A DNA stretch of 5,308 nucleotides from Robiginitomaculum sp. (GTDB taxonomy: Bacteria > Pseudomonadota > Alphaproteobacteria > Caulobacterales > Maricaulaceae), in NCBI GenBank assembly GCA_021647375.1, contig JAKIUV010000119.1, forward strand, positions 1-5,308, read 5' to 3'. Every line of letters begins with the position of its first letter. Position 1 is the first letter of the stretch. The notes beneath the pieces are model-generated. The model was not told the origin of the DNA, made no database searches, and worked only from the letters and a program-made list of their open reading frames with translations. The position numbers and the translations under genes are program-made. This document shows, in pieces, positions 1 to 5,308 of the stretch.

Positions 1-1192
1 GCTTGGCGGGTCGCCCTTTAAACCATTTTAATTTCGCACCAAAATTATAAGCCAAAATAGCATTGCGCCCCGGCATTTCTACATATTTAAAAGTAAAATG
101 TGAGGTGAATATCACCAGGGCGAGGTACGGGATGAGCAATAACGAACCCGGAATTTGCGTGGCATTCCACAAAGGCCCGAACAATCTTGGCAAGACCATT
201 TCTGCTGCAATAGAGAAACACAGAGAGATTAGGATATGCACCATATAGATTGAGTAGGAAATCTTGCCAAGGTAGCGCAAAACCCGTGTCCCCATAAATC
301 TCGATATTGCACCCATATCAAACGAGAACCCAAGCACAAATATGAAGGCCACAGGGGCAATAAAGAACTGGGCTTTGCCGGGAAAATAAATCACAAACCC
401 GACCATAACCGCGAGCACCACAAGCTCTATCATTGTCGCTAGCCAATTGGCCATGCTTAGTTTTTGGAACCTGGGCAGCACCAAACGGTACACATAAGCA
501 ACCAATACCCCGGTAAAGAAGCCGCCAAGACAGCGCCAGAACCCAAGGTCATAATGGAAGTCCATGTCTGGCTTTAGACGGGATAGGACAAAATAATTTA
601 CACCAACAAGCAAGGCTATGACCATGAAATGCCAAGCTTTTTTAGGCCGCGTCCTCAACATCATGCCGAGGAAGACAAAATAAGTCCAAAACTCGACACT
701 GACCGTCCAGCTCGGCATATTATAGGATAAATGCTCATGAAACCCCATAGATTGGGTCAGGGTTAGATTGGAGATAAAGCTCTGTAACGTCTCGGTTGCC
801 CCCGGCTCGAACGGCAATATCTCGCCCGGCGTCACCGTCGCCAACCCGGCCCAATGGGCGGCCAGTCTGGCAAATGCATATAAAAACGCCACGATAAGCA
901 TAACAAAATGGATTGGGTAAATGCGGGCGAAACGCCGCTTAATAAACGCCCTGCCCTCTGCCCCTGAATTAAGCCGCCCGTCATAAAGCGTGAACATCAA
1001 AAACCCGGAAAACACAAAGAAAATGTCCACAAGCACAGGGCCGTTGGTCAGCAAGTCCGAAGAATTGGCATGGCTCATCCACATGGTGTGATAAACCGCA
1101 ATCATCAACGCCAACACCCCGCGAAACCCATCAAGGGCGGCGAAATATGTTGGCCCAGATTGTTTACTGGTCTGTTTTATATCTGTTTCCAC
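1..1192 (-). CDS. Acyltransferase-3 family membrane protein (OafA/YrhL-like), 3' end cut by window edge
   Basis: An uninterrupted minus-strand frame of 397 codons runs from a GTG at 1192 to the left edge without a stop. Translated by hand, it has the layout of integral-membrane O-acyltransferases (acyltransferase-3), which move acyl groups onto cell-surface glycans or other extracytoplasmic acceptors. Family landmarks appear in order: LDGFRGVLALMIAVYH at residues 20-35 with the conserved Arg24 and His35 of the first membrane helix; VDIFFVFSGFLMF at 55-67; RRFARIYPIHF at 86-96; PSWTVSVEFWTYF at 160-172; LRYLGKISYSIYMVH at 305-319; and FKYVEMPGRN near 368-377, the usual final segment. About ten hydrophobic stretches are visible. 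Because the last landmark is present, probably only a few residues are missing. The GTG at 1192 has GAAGAG eight bases upstream; a GTG at 1201 is an in-frame alternative adding three residues. The acceptor substrate cannot be told. The gene is divergent from the symporter. Confidence 0.9.
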   Translation of the reverse strand, partial: METDIKQTSKQSGPTYFAALDGFRGVLALMIAVYHTMWMSHANSSDLLTNGPVLVDIFFVFSGFLMFTLYDGRLNSGAEGRAFIKRRFARIYPIHFVMLIVAFLYAFARLAAHWAGLATVTPGEILPFEPGATETLQSFISNLTLTQSMGFHEHLSYNMPSWTVSVEFWTYFVFLGMMLRTRPKKAWHFMVIALLVGVNYFVLSRLKPDMDFHYDLGFWRCLGGFFTGVLVAYVYRLVLPRFQKLSMANWLATMIELVVLAVMVGFVIYFPGKAQFFIAPVAFIFVLGFSFDMGAISRFMGTRVLRYLGKISYSIYMVHILISLCFSIAAEMVLPRLFGPLWNATQIPGSLLLIPYLALVIFTSHFTFKYVEMPGRNAILAYNFGAKLKWFKGRPAK

Positions 1193-1217
1193 AGCATCCA
1201 CTCTTCACACACTCAAA

Positions 1218-1245
1218 ATTAAAACCGCTCTGCGGGCACAATCAA
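1218..1245 (-). promoter_or_regulatory. Possible sigma70-type promoter for the acyltransferase gene
   Basis: Read on the minus strand, TTGATT (1245-1240) and TTTAAT (1223-1218) are separated by 16 bases. They match the TTGACA and TATAAT consensus at 4 of 6 and 5 of 6 positions. This would place the transcript start around 1211, about 20 bases before the GTG at 1192, leaving room for the GAAGAG ribosome site. It was found by eye only. The spacing is one base short of ideal, and the spacer holds a small CCGC/GCGG hairpin (1225-1235). Confidence 0.35.
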
Positions 1246-1340
1246 ACCCTCTATTCGGGGCTTGTTTTGTTGTCTTCGGATAAAGAATAGCCCATTAAGG
1301 AAAATATTAGATTAAGATGCTGCCCAAAGCACATCGCAAA

Positions 1341-1347
1341 AAGGGGA
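1341..1347 (+). promoter_or_regulatory. Ribosome binding site fixing the GTG start of the symporter
   Basis: AAGGGGA lies six bases before the GTG at 1354, at good Shine-Dalgarno spacing. It supports GTG as the true start, giving an N-terminus that leads directly into the first membrane helix, as expected for this family. Confidence 0.65.
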
Positions 1348-1353
1348 ATAATT

Positions 1354-3060
1354 GTGCAACTCGTCACACTCGATTGGGTAATAATAGCCTGCGTCATGGT
1401 GCTTATTATCGGCGTTGGCCTGTATGTCAGCCGCCGCGCCGGACAAAATAGTTCTAGTTTCTTCCTCGGCGGTCGCAATATGCCGTGGTGGTTGCTCGGC
1501 ACGTCCATGGTCGCGACCACATTTGCCGCCGACACGCCGAACCTAGTGACAGGCCTTGTGCGCGAAAATGGTGTGGCGGGCAATTGGGGTTGGTGGGCGT
1601 TTTTAATCACCGGAATGATCAGTGCATTTATCTATGCCAAGCTTTGGCGCAGGCTGGGCGTGGTCACCGATATTGAGTTTTATGAACAGCGCTATAGCGG
1701 CAAGCCCGCAGCTTTCCTGCGCGGATTTCGTGCCGTCTATATTGGCGTATTTTTCAATATTATGGTGATGGCCAATGTGACATTGGCGCTGATTAAATAT
1801 GCCAATGTCCTGTTCGGTGTCTCGCCAGAAATCGTCGTGCTGGTTGCCGGGCTGGTTACCATAACCCTATCCGTGTCTGGCGGTTTGCTCGGCGTATTGG
1901 TCACGGATTTCTTCTTGTTTATCCTCTCCATGATTGGCGCACTTTGCGCCGCATGGTTCGCGGTCAATCATATAGATGTTGGCGGCCTAGCCGAGATGAT
2001 GAACAGGCCGGAAATAGCTGATAAGAAAAGCTTTTTTCCTGACTTCTCCGACCCTAACCAATATGTACCCATCTTGCTTATCCCGCTGCTTATACAGTGG
2101 TGGAGTGCCTGGTATCCCGGCTCAGAGCCTGGCGGCGGCGGTTATATCGCCCAACGTATGTTGGCGGCCAAAGACGAGAAACATGCTACTGCCGCAGCCG
2201 TATTTTTCAATGTGGCTCATTATGCCCTGCGCCCGTGGCCGTGGATATTGGTGGCTCTGGCTTCACTGATTGTGTTCCCAAATCTGGAGAGCATGGGCAC
2301 AGCCCTGCCCCATGTTGACAAATCCCTCATCGACAATGACCTTGCCTATCCGGCCATGTTGACCTTCTTGCCCAAGGGCATATTAGGCCTCGTCGTCGCC
2401 TCCATTCTTGCCGCCTATATTTCCACTATGTCGACCATGCTTAATCTGGGGGCGTCCTATGTGGTCAATGATGTTTACGGACGTTTCGTCAACAAGCAAG
2501 CCTCCGAAAAACGCAAAGTCCGCGTTGGGCAATTGGTGACCGTGGTCTTGATGATTGGCGCAGCACTGCTGGCGTTGCAGCTTGAGAGCGCCACCCAAGC
2601 TTTCCGTTTGTTACTGGCCGTCGGCGCAGGAACTGGTCTGCTGTTCTTCCTGCGCTGGTTCTGGCCGCGTATCAATGCGTGGAGCGAAATCAGTGCAATG
2701 GTGTTGTCCTTGCTTGTGGCGTTCGGGTTTGAGTATCTGGGGCCAGATAATATGCAAATATGGCATAAATTCGCGCTCAGTGTTGGCGTCACCACGCTTG
2801 GCTGGATGGTCGTCACTCTACTGACCCCGCCGACCGATGCCGACACGCTCAAAAAATTCCAGAACCGCGCAAAAATAACCGAGGGTGTCAATATCCGCGC
2901 CGGATTGATGGCGGCTCTTACCGCCAGTCTTGCTGTCTACGGATTGATGTTTGCTACGGGCAGTGTTTTGTACGGTCAGGCTTTACCAGCACTCGGTTTT
3001 GGCCTAGTCAGTTTAATCAGCGGGTTTATATGTATCCGCACATACCGAGGCACACTCTAA
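1354..3060 (+). CDS. Sodium:solute symporter (SSS family, TC 2.A.21)
   Basis: A 568-residue polytopic inner-membrane protein expected to import an organic solute with Na+. The N-terminal helix (about 7-25) is followed by the family-typical SSSFFLGGRNMPWWLLGTSM stretch (33-52). The core sequence AAYISTMSTMLNLGASY (353-369) followed by VVNDVYGRF (370-378) is the conserved helix of the LeuT-fold symporters. Ala354, Ser357 and Thr358 line up with the Na2-site residues Ala361, Ser364 and Ser365 of the Vibrio sugar symporter vSGLT; this correspondence is by motif and was not computed. About 12-14 hydrophobic segments cover the whole length, and the size is normal for the family. The start is GTG with AAGGGGA six bases upstream. 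The dehydrogenase gene begins 38 bases after the stop on the same strand, suggesting co-transcription. The family is clear, but the substrate (sugar, amino acid, carboxylate or other) cannot be assigned. Base composition resembles the downstream dehydrogenase. Confidence 0.92.
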   Translation: MQLVTLDWVIIACVMVLIIGVGLYVSRRAGQNSSSFFLGGRNMPWWLLGTSMVATTFAADTPNLVTGLVRENGVAGNWGWWAFLITGMISAFIYAKLWRRLGVVTDIEFYEQRYSGKPAAFLRGFRAVYIGVFFNIMVMANVTLALIKYANVLFGVSPEIVVLVAGLVTITLSVSGGLLGVLVTDFFLFILSMIGALCAAWFAVNHIDVGGLAEMMNRPEIADKKSFFPDFSDPNQYVPILLIPLLIQWWSAWYPGSEPGGGGYIAQRMLAAKDEKHATAAAVFFNVAHYALRPWPWILVALASLIVFPNLESMGTALPHVDKSLIDNDLAYPAMLTFLPKGILGLVVASILAAYISTMSTMLNLGASYVVNDVYGRFVNKQASEKRKVRVGQLVTVVLMIGAALLALQLESATQAFRLLLAVGAGTGLLFFLRWFWPRINAWSEISAMVLSLLVAFGFEYLGPDNMQIWHKFALSVGVTTLGWMVVTLLTPPTDADTLKKFQNRAKITEGVNIRAGLMAALTASLAVYGLMFATGSVLYGQALPALGFGLVSLISGFICIRTYRGTL

Positions 3061-3098
3061 CGGGCAATGTCTAGCGACTAATTGTAACGGAGACCAAA

Positions 3099-4151
3099 AT
3101 GAAATCACGCGCAGCACTTGCCATGAAGGCCGGAGAGAAGCTTATCATTGACGAGGTTGATGTGAGCAGTCCACGTGACGGTGAAGTCTTGGTCGAGATT
3201 AAAGCCACAGGCATATGCCATACGGATGCGTTCACCCTATCGGGCGACGATCCGGAAGGTGCTTTCCCGGCTATCCTCGGTCATGAGGGTGCGGGGATTG
3301 TCCGCGAGATTGGTAAGGGTGTAACATCCTTAAAAGTCGGCGATCATGTTATTCCGCTCTATACGGCAGAGTGCCGTGAGTGTGAGTATTGCCTGCACCC
3401 CAAAACCAATCTGTGCCAGAGTGTGCGCGCAACCCAAGGGCGCGGCGTCATGCCTGACGGTACTTCACGCTTTAGCTATAAAGGTAAGCCAGTCCTGCAT
3501 TATATGGGCTGTTCGACATTTTCTAATTTCACAGTTTTACCCGAAGTCAGCCTAGCAAAAATCCGCAAAGATGCACCCTTTGACAAGGCCTGCTATATTG
3601 GTTGCGGCGTAACCACGGGTGTGGGCGCGGTGATTTATACGGCCAAGGCGGAACCGGATTGCATCGCCATCGTGTTCGGGCTTGGCGGTATTGGTCTCAA
3701 TGTGATTCAAGGCCTGCGGATGATTGGTGCCAAACAAATCATCGGTGTAGACATCAACCCTGCCCGCGAAGCCGTAGCCCGCAAATTCGGCATGACCGAT
3801 TTCGTTAATCCAAATGATGTGAAAGGCGACCTCACCGGGCACCTAGTCGAGGTCACTGGCGGCGGCGCGGACTACACATTCGAATGCATAGGCAATACGG
3901 ATGTCATGCGCGTGGCACTAGAGAGCTGCCACAAAGGTTGGGGCGAGAGCATAATTATCGGCGTAGCCGGCGCAGGCAAAGAAATCTCCACAAGACCGTT
4001 CCAGCTGGTCACAGGCCGCTCATGGCGCGGCACAGCCTTCGGCGGCGCCAGAGGCCGCACAGACGTGCCCTCTATAGTCGACATGTATATGGACGGACGC
4101 ATAAATATAGACGACCTAATCACACCCACAAGATGGGGCTGGAGGATATAA
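3099..4151 (+). CDS. frmA: S-(hydroxymethyl)glutathione dehydrogenase / class III alcohol dehydrogenase, C-terminus altered by frameshift
   Basis: A cytoplasmic zinc- and NAD-dependent enzyme of the medium-chain dehydrogenase family. It oxidises S-hydroxymethylglutathione, the spontaneous adduct of formaldehyde and glutathione, to S-formylglutathione; the family also reduces S-nitrosoglutathione. Visible residues: catalytic zinc ligands Cys40 (GICHTDAFTLSGDDPEG), His62 (GHEGAG) and Cys169 (GCGVTTG); structural zinc Cys92, Cys95, Cys98 and Cys106; Arg110, matching the class III anion-binding arginine; the Rossmann turn GLGGIG (194-199); and Asp218 (GVDIN) for the NAD ribose. The family is about 369-373 residues long, but this frame stops at 350. 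After Thr342 it reads eight unrelated residues, while the expected ending continues in another frame up to 4210. The lost end includes the SIR arginine that contacts the coenzyme pyrophosphate in this family. The start ATG has GGAGA five bases upstream and lies 38 bases after the symporter stop. It may be a recent pseudogene, a truncated enzyme, or a sequencing error. Confidence 0.93.
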   Translation: MKSRAALAMKAGEKLIIDEVDVSSPRDGEVLVEIKATGICHTDAFTLSGDDPEGAFPAILGHEGAGIVREIGKGVTSLKVGDHVIPLYTAECRECEYCLHPKTNLCQSVRATQGRGVMPDGTSRFSYKGKPVLHYMGCSTFSNFTVLPEVSLAKIRKDAPFDKACYIGCGVTTGVGAVIYTAKAEPDCIAIVFGLGGIGLNVIQGLRMIGAKQIIGVDINPAREAVARKFGMTDFVNPNDVKGDLTGHLVEVTGGGADYTFECIGNTDVMRVALESCHKGWGESIIIGVAGAGKEISTRPFQLVTGRSWRGTAFGGARGRTDVPSIVDMYMDGRINIDDLITPTRWGWRI

Positions 4152-4210
4152 ACAAAGCCTTCGATTTGATGCATGCGGGCGAGAGTATTCGATCTGTGGT
4201 GGAGTTTTAG
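4125..4210 (+). pseudogene. frmA: Displaced 3' end of frmA in another frame
   Basis: From about 4128, the frame ending in the TAG at 4208-4210 reads HKMGLEDINKAFDLMH and then AGESIRSVVEF. This matches the canonical last residues of class III dehydrogenases (E. coli FrmA has [20 protein letters not shown] in this place). Dropping two bases between 4122 and 4127 joins it to the main frame and gives 369 residues, the usual length. ATC-ACC-CAC-AAG would be the expected reading; the sequence has one extra AC. Its conservation up to the stop implies that the change is recent or artefactual. Confidence 0.85.
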
Positions 4211-4217
4211 GTACTGT

Positions 4218-5180
4218 ATGCTTAAAAGATATAAAACTCTAACCAAAAAGACACTGCGCTTATTAGATGCTGGTGAATCTGATCTGGTTGATTACAAAAT
4301 AGGGATTAAAGGTCTGAGTCCAGAAATTTTGGTTGCGTTTGCTAATTCAAAAGGGGGCGGAACAATTCTTATCGGCGTAGAAGACGGCAAGGATAGTAGC
4401 GACAAGCAAATTGGAATACCGATTGGGCATGATAGTTCAGATGAAACTTTACTTATAATTTCAAATAAAGCATCTGATTGCATACCCCCGATACCTCATA
4501 ATATTTTCGTAGAAAAATTCGGAATACAGGCAATAATACGAGTAGAAATTCCTGACAGTCTAGCTCGACCACATTGCACAAAATCAGGTGTATATAAAAT
4601 TCGTGCAAACTCTAGAAATGCATCACTTCAGCCTAATGAACTTCTCGATATTTTCATGGAAAAAGAAGCTAGTGCTTTTAACACTCGGTTCAGAAAGGCG
4701 ACATCTAATATAGAAAATAACGTGGCTCTCACAATACAGACTGTTTCAAAATTAGAAGAGACAATTGAAGACACACTTAATGACATTATGGGTGATATTG
4801 GTATGGCAGAGTTAAATGCTGAAGAAGCCACAAACACAATTGATGAGGTAAAATCAATTGTGGCTCAAAGTTTCGCAGAAATAAGCCTCCAAAAGATTCA
4901 CGCTGAAGAACAAGCGTCACGAACCCAAAGTTTGCTCACATCACTTAACGCACCCGATCCGTCTCAGCAAAAATTTTTTAAATATATTACGGAACATCTA
5001 AAAAATGAGATTGAGAAAAACCCTTTGATACCTGAACATATTTTAAAAGTAGAAAAACTAGAATTTAAGGTAGCAGAAATATGGCTCAAGTTACTTGGCG
5101 ATGAAACCGTTCAAAAACTTCTCAAACAGGCTATTACTGAACTGAGTCATAGAAACAATGACGCCGACATCACAAAATAG
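4218..5180 (+). CDS. Schlafen/AlbA_2-domain protein with long coiled-coil-like C-terminal half
   Basis: The predicted protein has 320 residues. The N-terminal 145 or so fit the AlbA_2 (Schlafen-type) putative nucleic-acid-binding domain: ESDLVDYK (20-27) is the entry motif; ILVAFANSKGGGTILIGVED (37-56) is the hallmark of the family; GVYKIRANSRNASLQPNEL (124-142) matches its closing part. Residues about 150-240 are rich in Glu, Ala, Ile, Leu, Thr and Asn with no proline, and look like a long helix or coiled coil. Residues 250-310 are again helical and charged. No nuclease, ATPase, signal peptide or membrane segment is seen. The start ATG at 4218 follows TAGG (4208-4211) at six bases; an in-frame ATG at 4173 would add 15 residues read out of the frmA tail and is less likely. 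The gene is much more AT-rich than its upstream neighbours (one 60-base line, 4441-4500, is 32% GC against 57% for 3661-3720), suggesting horizontal acquisition. Function is unknown; RNA/DNA binding, regulation or defence are possible. Confidence 0.85.
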   Translation: MLKRYKTLTKKTLRLLDAGESDLVDYKIGIKGLSPEILVAFANSKGGGTILIGVEDGKDSSDKQIGIPIGHDSSDETLLIISNKASDCIPPIPHNIFVEKFGIQAIIRVEIPDSLARPHCTKSGVYKIRANSRNASLQPNELLDIFMEKEASAFNTRFRKATSNIENNVALTIQTVSKLEETIEDTLNDIMGDIGMAELNAEEATNTIDEVKSIVAQSFAEISLQKIHAEEQASRTQSLLTSLNAPDPSQQKFFKYITEHLKNEIEKNPLIPEHILKVEKLEFKVAEIWLKLLGDETVQKLLKQAITELSHRNNDADITK

Positions 5181-5202
5181 AAGATAGTGTTTAAAATTCT
5201 GT

Positions 5203-5258
5203 GTCATTCCAGTAGATTTGCACCAAGGGCAGGCTTTGCTCTAAAAAATAGGAATGAC
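5203..5258. repeat. Imperfect inverted repeat with inner hairpin
   Basis: GTCATTCC (5203-5210) is the exact reverse complement of GGAATGAC (5251-5258). Between these arms, AGGGCA (5226-5231) can pair with TGCTCT (5237-5242) around a five-base loop, with one G-T pair. The structure sits between the AlbA_2 stop and the next gene and overlaps that gene's ribosome site. It does not end in a T-run on either strand, so it is not a standard terminator. GTCATTCC-type arms recall the small dispersed palindromes found in many proteobacterial genomes, but a single copy cannot prove that. Confidence 0.4.
5249..5253 (+). promoter_or_regulatory. Ribosome binding site choosing the start of the right-edge gene
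   Basis: TAGGA lies nine bases before the ATG at 5263. It directly abuts the alternative in-frame ATG at 5254, which would have no usable spacing, so 5263 is preferred. The site is inside the right part of the inverted repeat and could be masked if that hairpin forms in the transcript. Confidence 0.45.
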
Positions 5259-5262
5259 TATT

Positions 5263-5308
5263 ATGACCAAATTACCACACAAGCCCATGGGCTTCGATTT
5301 TGATGAAG
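5263..5308 (+). CDS. Start of a further gene, possibly acyl-CoA dehydrogenase, cut by window edge
   Basis: An ATG with a suitable ribosome site opens a frame reading MTKLPHKPMGFDFDE before the window ends. A short polar leader followed by a GFDF/D-E stretch resembles N-termini of some acyl-CoA (isovaleryl-CoA-like) dehydrogenases, where a similar segment precedes the first helix. Fifteen residues are far too few for a firm family call, so that identity is a guess. Being on the same strand, with no terminator before it, it could belong to the neighbourhood's original gene order. Confidence 0.45.
   Translation, partial: MTKLPHKPMGFDFDE

Larger units (their letters stand above)
1193..1353. other. 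Divergent intergenic region between acyltransferase and symporter
   Basis: This stretch of about 160 bases separates two divergent genes, so it should carry promoters for both. A plausible minus-strand promoter is visible (1218-1245). I could not find a well-spaced -35/-10 pair for the symporter: the T-rich stretch at 1262-1276 offers TTG-type hexamers but no good -10 at the right distance. Short inverted repeats (CTATTC 1251-1256 with GAATAG 1285-1290; GGGCT 1258-1262 with AGCCC 1289-1293) are near chance level. No small gene is supported here. Confidence 0.5.

Noticed and set aside
1178..1245. CRISPR-like or tandem repeats in the AT-rich intergenic region and start of the acyltransferase
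   Set aside because: Only short chance repeats such as TCTGTTT occurring twice are present; there is no regular spacing or repeat unit. No CRISPR array, tRNA or rRNA was recognised anywhere in the window.
1251..1610. Minus-strand open frame of 119 codons across the symporter start
   Set aside because: It lies antisense to the well-supported symporter, has no recognisable domain, and its composition is what an opposite-strand shadow gives.
2475..2891. Minus-strand open frame of 138 codons inside the symporter
   Set aside because: It is antisense to conserved membrane segments of the symporter, with low-complexity Ser/Thr/Ala content and no motif.
3884..4127. Upstream part of the plus-strand frame that ends at 4210
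   Set aside because: Before about 4128 this frame reads Arg/His-rich noise over the true frmA frame. Only its last 27 or so codons are meaningful, as the displaced frmA end.
4119..4134. Programmed ribosomal frameshifting in frmA
   Set aside because: The frame-0 codons ATC ACA CCC ACA AGA contain no X-XXY-YYZ slippery heptamer, and no strong downstream stem or internal Shine-Dalgarno site was seen. Programmed shifting is not known for this enzyme family, so an indel or an error is more likely.
4173..4217. Longer start for the AlbA_2 protein at ATG 4173
   Set aside because: The added 15 residues are read out of the conserved frmA tail in another frame and do not belong to the AlbA_2 domain. 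The ATG at 4218 begins a sensible N-terminus with a weak TAGG site upstream.
5226..5248. Rho-independent terminator after the AlbA_2 gene
   Set aside because: The small hairpin is followed by an A-run and not a T-run on the plus strand, the stem is only six pairs with one G-T pair, and on the minus strand the T-run precedes the hairpin.

Overview
The window looks like a bacterial chromosome segment, probably from a proteobacterium and perhaps an alphaproteobacterium. The evidence is a glutathione-dependent class III alcohol dehydrogenase, mid-to-high GC in most genes, and dense packing; the lineage call is low confidence. Four substantial genes and the first codons of a fifth can be read.

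Layout: (1) Positions 1-1192, minus strand: a membrane acyltransferase of the acyltransferase-3 (OafA/YrhL-like) family. It runs off the left edge and lacks only its extreme C-terminus. (2) Positions 1193-1353: a short divergent intergenic region with a possible promoter for the acyltransferase. (3) Positions 1354-3060, plus strand: a 568-residue sodium:solute symporter (SSS family) that starts with GTG. (4) Positions 3099-4151, plus strand, 38 bases behind it: S-(hydroxymethyl)glutathione dehydrogenase (frmA/adhC type). Its last 27 family-typical residues are displaced into another frame by what looks like a 2-base insertion near 4122-4127; the displaced end runs to 4210. (5) Positions 4218-5180, plus strand: an AT-rich gene for a protein with an N-terminal Schlafen/AlbA_2-type domain and a long helical, coiled-coil-like C-terminal half. 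(6) Positions 5181-5262: a spacer with an imperfect hairpin-like inverted repeat. (7) Position 5263 to the right edge: the first 15 codons of a further gene, possibly an acyl-CoA dehydrogenase.

How the genes relate: the symporter and dehydrogenase are co-directional and close enough to be co-transcribed, pairing uptake of an unknown organic solute with formaldehyde detoxification. The AlbA_2 gene differs clearly in base composition and begins just after the old end of frmA, so it is probably a later arrival and not part of the metabolic unit. The two points most worth checking are the frmA frameshift and the AlbA_2/coiled-coil gene. I did not find a convincing complete new multi-gene system here.
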